A DNA stretch of 64,000 bases from Malania oleifera. Its lineage: Eukaryota; Streptophyta; Magnoliopsida; Santalales; Ximeniaceae. The position numbers and the translations under genes are program-made. The notes beneath the pieces are model-generated. The model had not been told where the DNA came from. It saw only the letters and a program-made list of their open reading frames with translations, and did no database searches. The DNA lies in the NCBI RefSeq assembly GCF_029873635.1, contig NC_080422.1, positions 17,514,049 to 17,578,048 on the forward strand, read 5' to 3'. Positions 1 to 12,509 of the stretch are shown piece by piece. Each line of letters opens with the position of its first letter. Within the stretch, counting starts at the first letter, position 1.

Positions 1-983
1 CTAATTCATTCATCACAGCTTCATACTTATTTTCTATTTTCTTAATTTTTGAATATTTTTCACTTGCAGCAAGTTTGAGGGATTCTAACTCTTTCATAAC
101 TCCTTCATTCTTATTTTTCAATGATGTGTATTGTTTAGTCATATTAACTAACATTTCATGCAATTTGAATAAATCATTTTGTAACTCTTCATTAGATGGC
201 ATGCTTTCATCATTGGATTCATTAGACGAATTAGTACAAGAACTATTCAAAGATTTGGATAAGGAGCTATCCTCATCATCCCAGGCCATATAGCAAGTAT
301 AAGAAACCTCTTGGTCACTCATTTCACTTTCTGAACCACTTAGATTATCCCATGTAGTGACCTTCATAGCCTTTTTCTTTTTAGAATCTTTCTTATGTAG
401 TCGACATTCCAGTTTTATGTGTCCATCCTTCTTGCAATTATAACATATGGGGATTTTATTCTTTGATTTCTTTAAATTGGTTTCTTCTTCATCTGATTCA
501 AAGTTTTGGATTCTTCTTTTGAATTTGTTCTTCCTTCTTAGCATTCTTGCTAGCTTCTTGGATATATAGGCTAGTTCATGTTCATCTGTTTCATCTTTAT
601 ACTCATCACTAGAGTTTTTGTTTGAAGTTTTGAAGGCTATAGATTCTTGAGCTTTAGTTTTTCCACTTCTTTCATTCATTGCCATTTCACGTGTGAGGAG
701 AAAACCTATAAGTTCATCTAAGGAGGTATTTTTCAAATTTCTTTTTTTGGTTATTGTAGTGGCTTTTGGTTCCTATATAGTTGACAACCCTCTAAGAACT
801 TTTCTAATCATTTAATAAGTGGTGTATGTTTTTCCTAAGGCATTGAGTGAGTTAATTATGTGGGTGAACCTTGTGTACATATTTGTAATTGATTCATTTA
901 GGTTCATCTTGAAAGCTTCATACTCGCTTGCGAGTATGTTTATTCTACTATCTTTTACATCAATGGTTCCTTCATAAGTTACT
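1..983 (-). mobile_element. Copia (SIRE-like) gag fragment
   Basis: On the minus strand this reads as the C-terminal half of a plant Copia gag polyprotein. A helical gag segment (around YEAFKMNLNESI and ELIGFLLTRE) leads into a lysine-rich stretch and one CX2CX4HX4C zinc knuckle, CYNCKKDGHIKLEC, near 408-450. An acidic, serine-rich coiled segment follows towards base 1. The zinc knuckle binds retroelement RNA in this family. The piece runs off the window on the left and is cut on the right by the Tekay LTR that begins at about 984, so it is an interrupted fossil. Its own 5' LTR may be the Copia-like LTR at 24760-25612 on the far side of the Tekay element; that link is inference. Confidence 0.8.
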
Positions 984-2048
984 TATCACGCCTCATACCC
1001 ACAGATGGGCCCCAGGTGTAAATTTAGTAACCTAACCTATCTCTGTATCAATCACAACATACATGATACTACACTAAATGAGGGCCTGACCCCGTGGGGT
1101 ACACATAAACCCTATACACAATCATGTACATATCCATACACATCAAATACATAGCGGAAATGTTCTTTCTAATCCATACAATGTACCATACCAAAGTCTA
1201 TACATGACTAGAGTCTACACTCCAAAGTATAGTACATAACCCGAGTGTCTACGAAACCCAATAATGACAACCTGGTTACAAAAATCAGTACTTACTCGAG
1301 TACTATATGTAGCTAATCGAAACCCACACTCTTGAACGCTAGGATGCTAATTTCAGCTACTCGAAAGACCTAAAAAACATTTGTATTTTTGGGGTGATAC
1401 ACCTCTCAATAAGGAAGAAAATAGGTTATATCAGTGTGTGGCATACAAGTGTTATTTCGACATAAAACATAACACAATACAGTTCCAGCATTTTCACAAT
1501 CCAGTTACAATACATACGATACCAAATATACGGTCATTGTTGTCACACTGAAACACCCAATACGTTGCAATAACCAAAGCCTCATAGCGATATCGTGCTA
1601 ATACGATGTCCACTCACTTCCATCGATGAACAACCAGAACAAAAAAATGATATTTCACACTCTCGAATATAGAGTCAGACACTCTCACCCATGGTGTTTA
1701 GCCGAGACATGGCGTTTGCCCATGGTAATTAGCCGAAACGTGGCAAATTTCACAAAACTTGGAACAATTTTGGAATTCATGTTCCTATACCCATTAGCGT
1801 ACGGTAATTAGCCGCCACTAGCCGTTTCACAAAGCCTGAAACATTTTACATACAACAGCTCATTCCAAACTTATTTGAGTATACAACAAATCCTATCGTT
1901 TTTAATTTGAGAACAAATTTTAATACAAATATAGGTACGAACATCTCAATACTACAGTTTTATACTACATATGATTTTCCAATAGAAATAGAAATGATAC
2001 CTAAAACCCTCAATTTTCCCCAAAACTGTGACTCGAAAATCCCTCATT
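984..2048 (-). mobile_element. Tekay-type Gypsy 3' LTR, distal part
   Basis: AT-rich non-coding DNA that forms one half of a long terminal repeat; the other half is at 15940-16686. The two halves are separated by the 13.9-kb array at 2054-15934, which carries a ttcac duplication at its edges. The outer edge is placed at 984 because the Copia gag similarity stops there and the sequence changes to tatcacgcctc, a typical chromovirus LTR end. A short phrase, ggtaattagccg, recurs at about 1720 and 1803. No coding content is seen. Confidence 0.6.
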
Positions 2049-2053
2049 TTCAC
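2049..2053. repeat. Target site duplication, left copy (ttcac)
   Basis: Five bases directly before the LTR start TGACTCAC at 2054. The same ttcac directly follows the LTR end TGTAATCA at 15934, so one integration event bounds the complete tandem array. Confidence 0.85.
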
Positions 2054-4032
2054 TGACTCACTCGAAAAATGAGCAGCTCGGAAGCTATCCCAAGTATAAG
2101 AGTTCTGTTGTGTAATATTCAGCCCAAAGGTCAGATCGCATCCTTAGGTAATGCTATTTAATCTCAAATTTTATGTTTTTTGAATCTAAAATAAAAAGTC
2201 ACTGAATTCAGTTCAGATTCAAGGTTTTTAGATTGTTGAGATTTCTTTTAACAAATTAAACAAACATGCAAATTAAACCTTATTCCTATCATGCACTGAA
2301 TTAAATAACAACAAACTAGAAAACCTACGTCTAATCAAGGAAGAATTTAAACACGCGTTGAACTTCCAAATGAGAACTAAAGAAAGTAACTTTAACACAT
2401 AATTAAAACACGCAATAATGAAAACTCAACCAAACACATACGCGAACGATAAAAACCAAACTTTTAACAAAATTAAGAACTTGATTCAAAATCAAACTTA
2501 AACCCAAGAAAGAACTCAACAAAATTTAACGCTTTAACAACTTAAATGATAACTGAACACGATAAAAATAAGAAACAAAATTTAACGCTTTAACATCTTA
2601 AACGATAACTGAACACGATAAAAATAAGAACTTTAATAACACAAACCCTAAACTAAATCGAACTTCAACAAAAATTAAAATTTAAGAATAACAACTAATT
2701 TAATTTCTAAAAACAAAAATAATTTTCTTTTCTTTTTGTATTTTTTTTTTTTTAAGAACCAAACCGAACTTTACTTAATTAATTAAATAACTCTAATCAC
2801 TAATTAAATCTACCGCTAAATTTACTTGAAAGAAAATAAACAAATAAATAAACTTGCAAAATAATAAAATCCGCTAAACAATATTCAAAATTTAAAATTT
2901 CAAATAAACCTCAATAAAAATTTTTTTAACAATATTCAACTAAAATAAAAAGAAAAAAGAAAAGAGGAGGGAGAGAGAGAAAGGCAGAGAGAGGGAGAGA
3001 AAAAAAGAGAAGGTCATGGTGTGGATGCTACAGCAAGATGCAGTGAGCAGTGGATTCAAGTGGCTGGCAAGAGGACAGACACTTCACTACAGCAGTAGCA
3101 GCAAGGTCTTGAGGGGATGGCAGCACTCAAGGAGCAGCAAGATAGGTGGTCGGAGGATTCGGCAGCACAGGAGAGGGGAGGAGGTTTAGTTGTTTTGGAG
3201 ATACAACAGCAGCTTCGGGGTTCAGTAGTAGGTTTTCATGGGTCAGGAAGCTTCACGGTACCTCCATAAATGGTAGCAACAGGTAGCTAGGGGCTCGAGG
3301 TGGCTGGCAGCGGCTACTGGTTGAAGGAGAATAGGGAGCAGCTGAAGGAAGAGAAAGGAGGATGACCAGGAGTGTTACAGAGAAAAGGGAGAAGAGGGTT
3401 CATAGGGCTAGGAGAGAACAAAGGGAGAATGAGAGAATAAGAGAGTGAGAGAGGGAAGGGAAGTAGAGGCTGCCGGAAGGGGAAGAAGAAGGAGTGGCAA
3501 AGGGAAGAAAAAGGAGAGGGTTGTGGGGGCTTCCCCAAAGGAGAAGAAAAAAGGGATTTTTATAAGAAGGAGGGAAGGTTGAGACCTACCTAGCAAGAGA
3601 CCTGGACAAGGGGCCCCGACTCGGCTGCATGGCCAACCCATATCAAGGCCATCTTTAATTTTTTCTTTTCTTTTTCCTCATTTTTTTTCTCTACAAACGA
3701 GGCCAATCTTGACCCTCCTAGAGCCCGTTTCTCTTGAAAATCAAAACACGAAAGTTGTACATAATCTTCTCATCTTTCTCCAGAATTTTAAACCATCTTG
3801 ATCGGAACTACGGAAAGGTTATACCCAAATTACGAATTGATGCCGATTTTAACTCTCGATAATTTTCCTACGATAAAAAAATACCAAAAATTCATAAATT
3901 GCTCAATAAAACCCAGGGATTATAAATGAGACACAACTTTAAAATATTAAAAATAATTAGGTATTTAATAAAAAATATAAGTCTCGATGCATGAATTAAA
4001 ACACCTAATTACGTAGTTTAAGCGTGTAATCA
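2054..4032 (-). mobile_element. LTR-A (3' LTR of the array)
   Basis: A 1,979-bp terminal repeat starting TGACTCACTCG and ending GTGTAATCA. A GA-rich tract (about 2965-3010) precedes a GC-rich leader (3010-3550) on the plus strand. On the minus strand this is a CT-rich transcribed leader downstream of a TATA-like site near 3560. The polypurine tract lies at 4033-4043 (read on the minus strand as a G run). It aligns with LTR-B and LTR-C. Apparent reading frames inside it (3314-3641) come from low-complexity leader sequence. Confidence 0.8.
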
Positions 4033-4208
4033 CACCCCCCCCCAACTAACGTTTTGTTAGTCTCTAACAAATAACGTGAATGAATTTAAGGGCAATATCC
4101 ATAATTACTAACTCCTACAAACATGAAATCAATGTCCATGTAACACAATCATACTATTTCACACACAAGAATATAACTGAATTTCACATAAGCTCTTTCA
4201 TGTTCAAT
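4033..4208 (-). mobile_element. Non-coding 3' tail of array unit 1, first part
   Basis: It begins with the polypurine tract (ccccccccc on the plus strand) and the phrase aacgttttgttagtctcta. The same phrase opens the tail domains at 10666, 35972 and about 30560. The tail is interrupted here by the solo LTR at 4214-6223 and resumes at 6224. Confidence 0.75.
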
Positions 4209-4213
4209 GCACA
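4209..4213. repeat. Target site duplication of solo LTR (gcaca), left
   Basis: gcaca immediately left of the TG start at 4214. The identical gcaca lies at 6224-6228, right after the CA end. Confidence 0.85.
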
Positions 4214-5107
4214 TGTAATGACCTGCTTAATTAATTGTTTTTTTTTATATATACTGTAACAATTAACATACTCTGATACCACATCATTAACCTAAGCAGC
4301 GAGAAGTAGAAACTGAATAAACATAACCATAAACCATTATATACAATACAAAACCAATATCAGAGTACTACCATGTTCCCCAAAATATACACATATCACT
4401 GTTTTCCCAAAATACCCTCAGCTAGCTAGGGCAATACAAAAATCCTCCACTATACTCACTTTGCTGACAGAGCACTACAAACGCCCCTCTATTTTCGAGC
4501 CTGATCTGCTCGCCTACCTAGATCACCTGAAAAATGTTTTAACACTGGGATGAGCCAAAGCTGAGTAAGAAGAAATATGCTATTACTATAGTGTGGCAAA
4601 TGAGTTACTATATATCATGAAATCTGTTTCCATATAAACATGATGGACTAAATATGATAGTACCGTACAAATAATAAAATACACCACCCCTTTTCCCTAT
4701 TGCTTAACATAACTGTATTATGGTTATAATTCAAAGTACTTCTATTGTGCATAAGTATAGTCCCTGTTTCTATAAATCCGTACATATGTAATAGTAACTG
4801 AAATTGTTCCCTGTGGCTATCTGTGTGTCATGACTTGCCCTCTCATAACAAGGTTGTGCGGCCCGTAGGCTGGATTTACTCTGGCTGGCCAATAAGGAAT
4901 AAATCATTAAACTCCGTCAGTCGATTTGCCCACCTCAACCCATATCTGGATGGGGAGTCTAACCTCTTCAAGGGCCTAGGTGATCGACCTTACCACGTAT
5001 TATCTGAATAGGTGGTTAAACTCATAGAGTAACATAATATCTGTAGCAATGGTACCGAGCTCTGGAGCTGCAAGTCCAACAGGGTTTGATATCATATAAT
5101 ATATTTC

Positions 5108-5140
<33 letters not shown>

Positions 5141-6223
5141 CTTTGATTTACCATGATTCAGAAATAATCGTAATAACCATAAGGCTGTATAAACTGTACT
5201 GTAATTCATATGTCGTAATACTGAGAACTAAATATTCATAACACTAAAATTACATAATCATAATACTGATATTTGTGTAATCATGTTACCGAGATTTGTA
5301 TAATCATGGTACTAAAATTCGCATAATCATAGTACTGAAATTCGTAAAATCATGAAACTAAATTCGTAAAACATATCCCCGTACCATATACATATTCACA
5401 AGCCACACCATACTAAATACATAATTTTCGTAATTAAATAAATTGTACCATATTTTAATAAATGCCTAACATAACAAATTTCCCTTACCTGACTACTGGA
5501 AAGCCCCTACGGAATACTAGTCTAACACCCGTAGGGCCTCCTACAAAACACCCTGAAAACAATATTCGCCAGAACATAATATCAGTATTTCTCTGCCTAC
5601 ATTATTTTCTATAACTACCATAAGGCCAAAAAGGGACTAAAAGATCTTACCCTGAATTTGGGATGAATTCCAACTTTGTTTTCCCGACGATCAGCTCCAG
5701 CAGATTTGTAGAGAACTCTGCCAGGAGCATCGTAGTAGCTTCGGATCGTCAATTTGGCAACGAGTGGGGCCGGAATCGAAGAGAGAAAGGAGAGGGAGAC
5801 GTAGAGAGAGAGAGGAGAGAGAGAGGCGTGGTGAAAATGATAAAAATCCCGGGTTTCCTCTATTTATAGAGTTAGGTTCATCGACGAGACACATCACCTC
5901 ATCGACGAGTCTTTCATAAATTTCGTCGACGAAACCCTGTATTCGTCGACGAAATTCAGAGCAGCCTAAACCGTCTCTTGGTATTTTCTCATCGACGAAG
6001 CCCTGTGTTCGTCAACGAAATCCTTTATACCTTTGTCAACGAAACCCTGTGTTCGTCGACGAAGCCCTGGAAATTTTTTGAAATTTTTATTTCCCTCAAA
6101 ATGCAATGTCGTCGACGAACGCTCCGCTTTCGTTGACGAAGTCTATGGCCTCCTTCTGTTTCTGTATCCATTTTCTCTCCCTCTTATTATTATTAAAATG
6201 CTATTATTCTTCGGGTCACTGCA
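4214..6223 (-). mobile_element. Solo LTR, Gypsy-like, 2,010 bp
   Basis: It starts TGTAATGACC and ends GGGTCACTGCA, an imperfect terminal inverted repeat with TG...CA ends, flanked by gcaca on both sides. It sits inside the non-coding tail of array unit 1, since the sequence on either side rejoins the homologous tail at 10800-10870. No internal region or second LTR is present, so it is a solo LTR left by recombination between two LTRs. A TATA box on the minus strand (5861-5868, TATAAATA) sets the orientation. The 270 bp upstream of it is packed with TCGTCGACGA-type words. The general layout resembles the Tekay LTR at 15940-16686, so the family is probably a related chromovirus. Confidence 0.85.
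5878..6145 (-). promoter_or_regulatory. U3 array of TCGTCGACGAA words
   Basis: At least ten near-copies of the palindrome TTCGTCGACGAA and variants (tcatcgacgag, ttcgtcaacgaa, ttcgttgacgaa), often followed by accctgt or gccctg. They lie directly upstream of the minus-strand TATA box of the solo LTR. The position suggests promoter elements; this function is inference. Confidence 0.7.
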
Positions 6224-7110
6224 GCACACATCTTCGAAGTACGTCACTCATGCAAGTTTCATCATTATATAGCATTTAACAACAGTATACTCACATGAAG
6301 TTAACTAGTGGTACCATTCAAAGTTAATGCGGTCATATTTGTTTGGGTATAAATAGGTGAAATCTCGAGGTGTGTGTGATGTGTATGCCTCATTACACCT
6401 AAGATACCAACGAACACCTATAGAATGGTCGTTTTGACTCGGTCTAACTGGTATACCCTTTAAAGCACTCAAAAAGAATGGGCTCACTCATCATATATCA
6501 GGAGGAGTGTCACGATCAAACATCCCACATATTGCAATGAACAAACGCTATGTATATGGTGTGGACTAGCCTGAGAAGGATCTAGCCTATCTTTGACGTG
6601 TCGGGTACTTCACCCTAGCATCTTCTCACCTACTTGCCATATCCAACCGAGACAACCCTAGATCAACTTATTCATAAACTGGGCGTGAATACATCTGAGA
6701 CATTAAATGGTTGAAGAATCTTCATACCTAGAGAACATGTGTCGTGTCTTTGACTTTTTTGTGGTATTTCTGTGGAGCAAGCATTAGCATTTCATTTCAT
6801 GTACATTTCTACTTCTTATTCTTTGTTCTACTCATTCTTAACTTTTTGTCTTTTCTTGGTCAGTTAGGAAAGTCATTACACTTCTTTTGTTGTCTTCATA
6901 CCATCAATAGGAATTAAGCTCGAATAGTGGTTCATGAACTAAGTCTATTTCTAAGGGTGGCTCAGCCTTCACATCTTGAGTAGGCTACAAGGCCTAGGTT
7001 TCTATCTCCCCACAAGATGTCACCTCTAGGCTAGCAAATCAAAAACAGAGACTAGTGTACAAAGAATCATCCAGAAGAAAAGAGAATCGAGTTTCGAGAA
7101 CTCTAATTTG
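6224..7110 (-). mobile_element. Non-coding 3' tail of array unit 1, second part
   Basis: It begins with the second gcaca copy and continues the tail domain. It matches 10840-11760 closely in order and phrasing, for example gtacgtcactcatgcaagtt and ggaggagtgtcacgatcaaa. It is not coding. Confidence 0.75.
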
Positions 7111-7140
7111 ATCTAAACTCTCAAAAGGACGATAAATAGC

Positions 7141-8590
7141 TCAAGGAACTAGTGTTTCAGGAAAAGTTGTTGGAACAGTTAACTTTAGTTCTTTTGAAGC
7201 ATTAATATTAAAAGTTTCACCTGGTTCCTTAAAAGTTAAAAATTCAACATTCTGCTCACCCTTTTTATCGGGTGTACCAATCATCTTACTACTGAAGGGA
7301 TTTACTTCAGAATTGGACTCTTTGATAGTTATTCCAGTTGGGAGTGACAGTTCCACAGCTGCAAAGCTATGAGGATAAGGTACCACAGGTTGGCATTCCT
7401 TATTAATATTAGCCTCCTAATTAACTGACTGCTTCGCTTCTAGGCCCGCTTCCTCTGGTTTTTCTTTGACTTCACCTATTTCAATTGTAACTTCAGCCAG
7501 TTGTCTCGCAATAAGCATCTTAGGTTGTTAAACTTCTTTTCTGCTTGTCGAAGTCATGAAAACCTCCATTGTCTCAAAAGAAACATTATATTTTATTTTT
7601 TTGTTGCTACTGGTATTCTTGAGGACTAGGCTAAGGTTCCACTGGAAATTCCTTTTTTTCTAAGATATCCAACTATGTGCTTATCGCATTAGCGGCATCT
7701 AGCAATTCATTTATCTCCTGAGTATACTGATTAATTTGAATTTGCGTGAACTGTTGGAAAGCATCCTTAAGAGACTTCTCTGGTGGGGCAGGTACTGCAT
7801 TAGATTGAAACCTTGACAATGCACAGTTCTGAGGGATTTGTTGTGGCTGATACTGAGGCGAAAGAGTGTCTCGGTAATATGTTGTCTCATAAGTATCTCC
7901 ACCATTGATTGTGCTGATGGGTTGTACTATCATGGGTGCCTAATTGTATCGTGTATTCCATTTTGGGACACTTTCAACTAGATAATCAAAGAATGATAGT
8001 GCCTGATCCGGTTCCTCGCTAAAGAGTTCTTCATTGCACATGGTCTAGACAAAGTGCTTGCAATCAGGAGTAAGAGCTGCATAGAAACAATTAACTAACC
8101 TCCATGATTCAAACACGTGTTGTGGACAAGTACTTAGAAGATCCTTGAATCTTTCATAGCAAGCCCGAAAAGTCTCGTCACCCTGGTGCACAAATAGAAT
8201 GATCTATTCCTACAAAAATTGAGTTCTCTATGAGGGACAAAACCTATGCAGAAATTCAAGCTCCATATCAGCCCAATTAAAGGTAGAGTGAGGTCTCAAA
8301 GAATTAAACTACATCCGTACCATATATTTTAAAAAGGCAAGAAATAAACGCAGTTTAGTAGATTCATCAGTTCTAGCACGAGAGAAAAAAATATTGCAAG
8401 TCAACTCGAACTCTGTCAGGTGCCTATAAGGGCACTCAGATTCTGTCTCGTATAACTGAGGTAACAATGACTTCCTCCTGTGCTGCATCATAAAATTAAG
8501 TTCTTCATTAGGTAAAGTAGTGTAAGATGGTGCAGTAGTATATTGAAGCTACAAAAAATCCATAAGTGTGCATGGTGCAGGTGCAGCCAT
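7141..8590 (-). mobile_element. gag region of array unit 1 (fossil)
   Basis: Minus-strand gag-like region, from a start near 8590 (MAAP context) through the core ECPYRHLTEFELTCNIFF, typical of Gypsy Retrotrans_gag domains (a helical matrix/capsid segment), to a proline/threonine-rich C-terminal part ending near 7141 (PTTFPETLVP). The same three blocks recur at 12510-14059 and, more diverged, at 37635-39294. No zinc knuckle or enzyme domain is seen. It is a broken copy and acts at most as a fossil. Confidence 0.75.
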
Positions 8591-8693
8591 AATATTTTCA
8601 AAGCTCAATTCTTTTTTTTTTTTTCCTTTTCTTTTTTCATGATACTAATTAAAATGATGGGAAAAACATTAATTTGAGAGTAAGATAAACATT

Positions 8694-8710
8694 CCCTGGC
8701 AACGGCGCCA
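8694..8710 (-). other. Primer binding site (tRNA-Asp type)
   Basis: The minus strand reads TGGCGCCGTTGCCAGGG. This matches the 3' end of plant tRNA-Asp (CCCCGGCAACGGCG plus CCA) with one difference. It lies 6 bp inside the LTR-B edge at 8717, where reverse transcription of minus-strand DNA would be primed. Confidence 0.85.
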
Positions 8711-8716
8711 AAAACT

Positions 8717-9554
8717 TGACTCACTTGAAAAATGAGCAGCTTGGGAGTTGTCCCAAGCATAGGAGTTCTGTCGTGTAATATTCAGCCCAAAGGCCAGATT
8801 GTCTCCTCGGGGAATGTGGTTTAATTTCAAATTTTATGTATTTCAAATCGAAAATAAAATGTCACCCAACTCAGTTTAGATTCAGGGCTTTCAGGATTGT
8901 TGAGATTTCCTTTGAAAAGTTAAATGAACATGCAAATAAAACCCTAATCCTAGCATGCACTAAATTAAATAACAAGAAACTATAAACCTACGTCTAATCA
9001 TGCAAGAATTTAAACATGCATTGAACTTCAGAATGGAAACTAAAGATGGTAACTTTAACACATTATTAAAACACGCAATAATGAAAACTCGATCAAACAC
9101 ATTCGCGAATGAATAAAACCGAACTTTTAACAAAATTAACAACTTGAATCAAAAACAAACTTAAACACAAACAATAACTCAACAAAATTTAAAGCTTTAA
9201 CAACTTAAACGATAACTAAACAAGATAAAAATAAGAACTTTAATAAGACTAACCTAAACTAAAACTTCAACAAAAATCAAATTCAAAAAAGTACAACTAA
9301 TTTAATTTCTAAAAAAAAAATAATATATTTTTCTTTTTGAATTTTTTTTTAAGAACCAAACCGGATTTACTTAATTAATTAAATAACTCGAATCACTAAT
9401 TAAATCTATAGCTAAATTTACTTGAAAGAAAATAAACAAATAAATAAACTTGAATAATAATAAAACCCCCTAAACAATATTCAAAACTTAAAATTTCAAA
9501 TAAACCTCAATAAAAATTTTTTTAACAAAATTCAATTAAGATAAAAAAAAAAGG

Positions 9555-9598
<44 letters not shown>

Positions 9599-10665
9599 TG
9601 TGGAGTGGATGCTGCAGCAGGATGCAGTGGGCAGTGGCTTTGGGTGGCTGGCAGGAGAAGGAACTCTTCACTACAGCAGCCGCAATAGGGTTTTGAGGGG
9701 ATTGCAACACTCCATGAGCAGCAAGACAAGTGGCCGAAGGGCTTTGGCAGCACAAGAGAAGGGCAGAGCTTCAGTTGTTCTGGAGAGGCAACAGCAGCTT
9801 CAGGGTTCATCAGCAGGCTCTCATGGGTCTTGGAAGATTCAAAGCACCTCCAGCAATGGCAACAACAGGTAGGGGCTCAGGGTGATTAGCAACGGCTGCT
9901 TGTTGAAGGAAGATAGGGAGCAGTTGGAGGAAAAGAAAGGAAGGGGAGGGAGGAGAGACAAAAAGAAGGAGAGAATAAAGGAGGACTGAGAGTGTCGCAG
10001 AGAAAATGGAGAAAGAGAAAGGGTCCTTAAGGTTGGCAGAGAAGAAAGGGAGATAAAGAGAATGAGAGATTGAGAGAGGGAAAGGAAGGAGAGGCTGCCG
10101 AAAGGGAAAGAAGAAGGAGAGGCAAAGGAAGAAGAAGGAGAGGACTATGAGAGCTTCCCCCAAGGAGAAGAAAAAAGGGAGTTGTATAAGAGGGAGGGGA
10201 GACTGAGACCTACCCACCAAGAGACCAGGACAAGAGGCCCTGATTTGGCTACATGACTGGGTCGCATCAAGGCCATGTTTAAATTTTTGTTTCTTTTTTT
10301 CCTCATTTATTTTTTCTCTGTGAACGAGGCCAATCTTGACCCTCCTGGAGCATGTTTCTCTCGAATCTCAAAACATAGAAGTTGTACATAATATTCTCAT
10401 ATTTCTCCATAATTTTGAATCATCTCGATCGAAGCTCTAACGGAAAGATTATGCACAAATTACGAATTGATGCCGATTTTAGCTCCCGATAATTTTCTTA
10501 CGATAAAAAAAAAAATGCCAAAAATTCATAAATTGCTCAATAAAACCCAAGGATTATAAATAAGACACAACTTTAAAATATTTAAAGTAATTGGGTATTT
10601 AGCTAAAAATATAAGTCCCAATGCATTAATTAAACACCTAATTACGCAGTTTAAGCGCATAATCA
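8717..10665 (-). mobile_element. LTR-B (central LTR of the array)
   Basis: A 1,949-bp LTR with TGACTCAC...CATAATCA ends. It contains the GA microsatellite at about 9562-9594 and a GC-rich leader (9600-10210). A primer binding site lies on its left and a polypurine tract on its right (10666-10673). It therefore serves as 5' LTR for unit 1 and 3' LTR for unit 2, which is the diagnostic feature of a tandem array. Confidence 0.85.
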
Positions 10666-12300
10666 TACCCCCAACTAACGTTTTGCTAGTCTCTAGAAAA
10701 CAAACGTGAATGAATTTCAGGGTGATATCCACAATTACTAACTCCTACAAACATGAAATCAATGTCCATGCAACACAATCATACCATTTCACATATAAGA
10801 ATATAACTAAATTTCACACAAACTCTTTCATATTCAATGCACACATCAACAAAGTACGTCACTCATGCAAGTTTCATCATTATATATCATTTAAGAACAG
10901 TATACTCACATGAAGTTAACTAGCAGTACCATTCAGAGTTAATGCGATTATATAAGTTCGAGTATAAATAGGTGAAATCTCGAGGTGTGTGTGATATATG
11001 TGACTTATTACACCTAAGATACCAGTAGACACCTACAGAATGATCATTTTGCCTCGGTCTAACTGGTATACCCTCAAAAACACTTAAAAAGAATGGGCTT
11101 ACTCGTCATATATCAGGAGGAGTGTCATGATCAAACATCCCACATACTGCAATGAACAAACCCTACGTATATGGAGTGGACTAGTTTGAGAAGGATCTAG
11201 CCTATCTGTGAGGTGTCAGGTCCTTCACACTAGCATCTTCTCACCTACTTGCCATGTCCAACTGAGACCACCTTGGATCAACTTATTCACAAACTAGGCA
11301 TCAATACATCTGAGGCATTAAACGGTCGAAGAATCTTCATACGTGGAGAATATGTGTTGTGTCCTTGACTTTTCTTGTGGTATTTCGGTAGAGTAGGCAT
11401 TAGCATTTCATTTCATGTACATTTCTATTTCTTATTCTTTCTTCTACTCATTCTTCATTTTATGTCTTTTCTTGGTCAATTAGGACAATAATTACACTTC
11501 TTTTGTTTTCTTCATACCATTTATAGGAATTAAGCTCGAACAGTGGTCCATGAACTAAGTCTATTTTTAGGGGTGGTCAACCTTCACATCTTGAGTAGGC
11601 TACAAGACCTAGGTTTCTATCTCCCCACTAGATGTCACCTCTAGGCTAGAAAAAAAAAGAAAAGAAACAGACACTAGTGTCAAAAGAATCGTCTAGAAGA
11701 AAAAAGAATCGAGTTTCGTAAACTCTGATTTGATGTTAAGAATCAAAAGGATGATAAATAACTCAAGGATATCTGACACGGTTTCATAGTCACCACGGGT
11801 ATTTTCTCAGTGCTCCCAAGGAACCCTAAGTGCAATGAATCACGTGAATGTGTCACTTCAGCCTCATAAGATGTAATGTAAATACAAGAGTTTATATAGC
11901 CATATTAACATGAGTGTAGTACCAATCAATTTTTCATGGAGTTACGAAGTCATATAAAGAGAAAATACACATAAATGACTCAAGTGTATAATTCTTAAGT
12001 TATATGCAAGTATGTGAAGAGTATATATTAGTGTTAATCATGGCATAATCGTTTATCCTCAATGCTCTTTCTTTATGTCTTTTTTTTTTTTCCTTTTTTC
12101 TTCAAATTATTATATAAAACCCAGCAAGTATACGTGCACAGTGTCACATGCAAATGCTCACCCCCCCCCCCCCCCCAAAAAAACTAAAGTGGAACATTGT
12201 TCTCAATGTGAGAGCATAGGGAAAATAGAAAACCTGTGTAAAGGAGAAGTAGGGCATACCTGGGTGGAGAAGTAATGGAAAATGAAAACTGAACTACAAG
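10666..12300 (-). mobile_element. Non-coding 3' tail of array unit 2
   Basis: About 1.6 kb between polypurine tract and gag. It is uninterrupted here and so is the reference copy for the domain. It contains ordered phrases also found at 6229-7110, 35972-37600 and, in part, 30556-31350. A C/A homopolymer stretch lies at 12162-12182. No coding content. Confidence 0.8.
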
Positions 12301-12509
12301 AAAATGCACCTGAAAAATTAACTAAAAATAAAATAAGGTAAAAAAAAATGAAAAAAAGGGAAAGAAAAACATCATAGTTGTCTGGCAGAGGCTCTAGAGG
12401 AATTTCATCTAGTTGGTGCAGTTTTATAAATTGAACTAGTGGGTCTCCAAATTTGAGCCGCCACAATGAATCAGTCTTTATACCTGCACGAAAGTCTACC
12501 TCAAATGAA

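Noticed and set aside
1626-1811. A 61-codon frame
   Set aside because: Short, with no domain, and within the Tekay LTR.
3314-3641. Two minus-strand frames rich in Phe, Ser, Leu and Pro
   Set aside because: Low-complexity pyrimidine-rich leader of LTR-A. Similar frames occur at 9810-10220 and 15249-15728 in LTR-B and LTR-C.
4271-4282. ctctgatacca-like string, the reverse of a tRNA-Met primer site
   Set aside because: It lies 57 bp inside a solo LTR whose TG...CA ends and gcaca duplication are clear, so it is not next to an LTR edge and does not serve as a primer site here.
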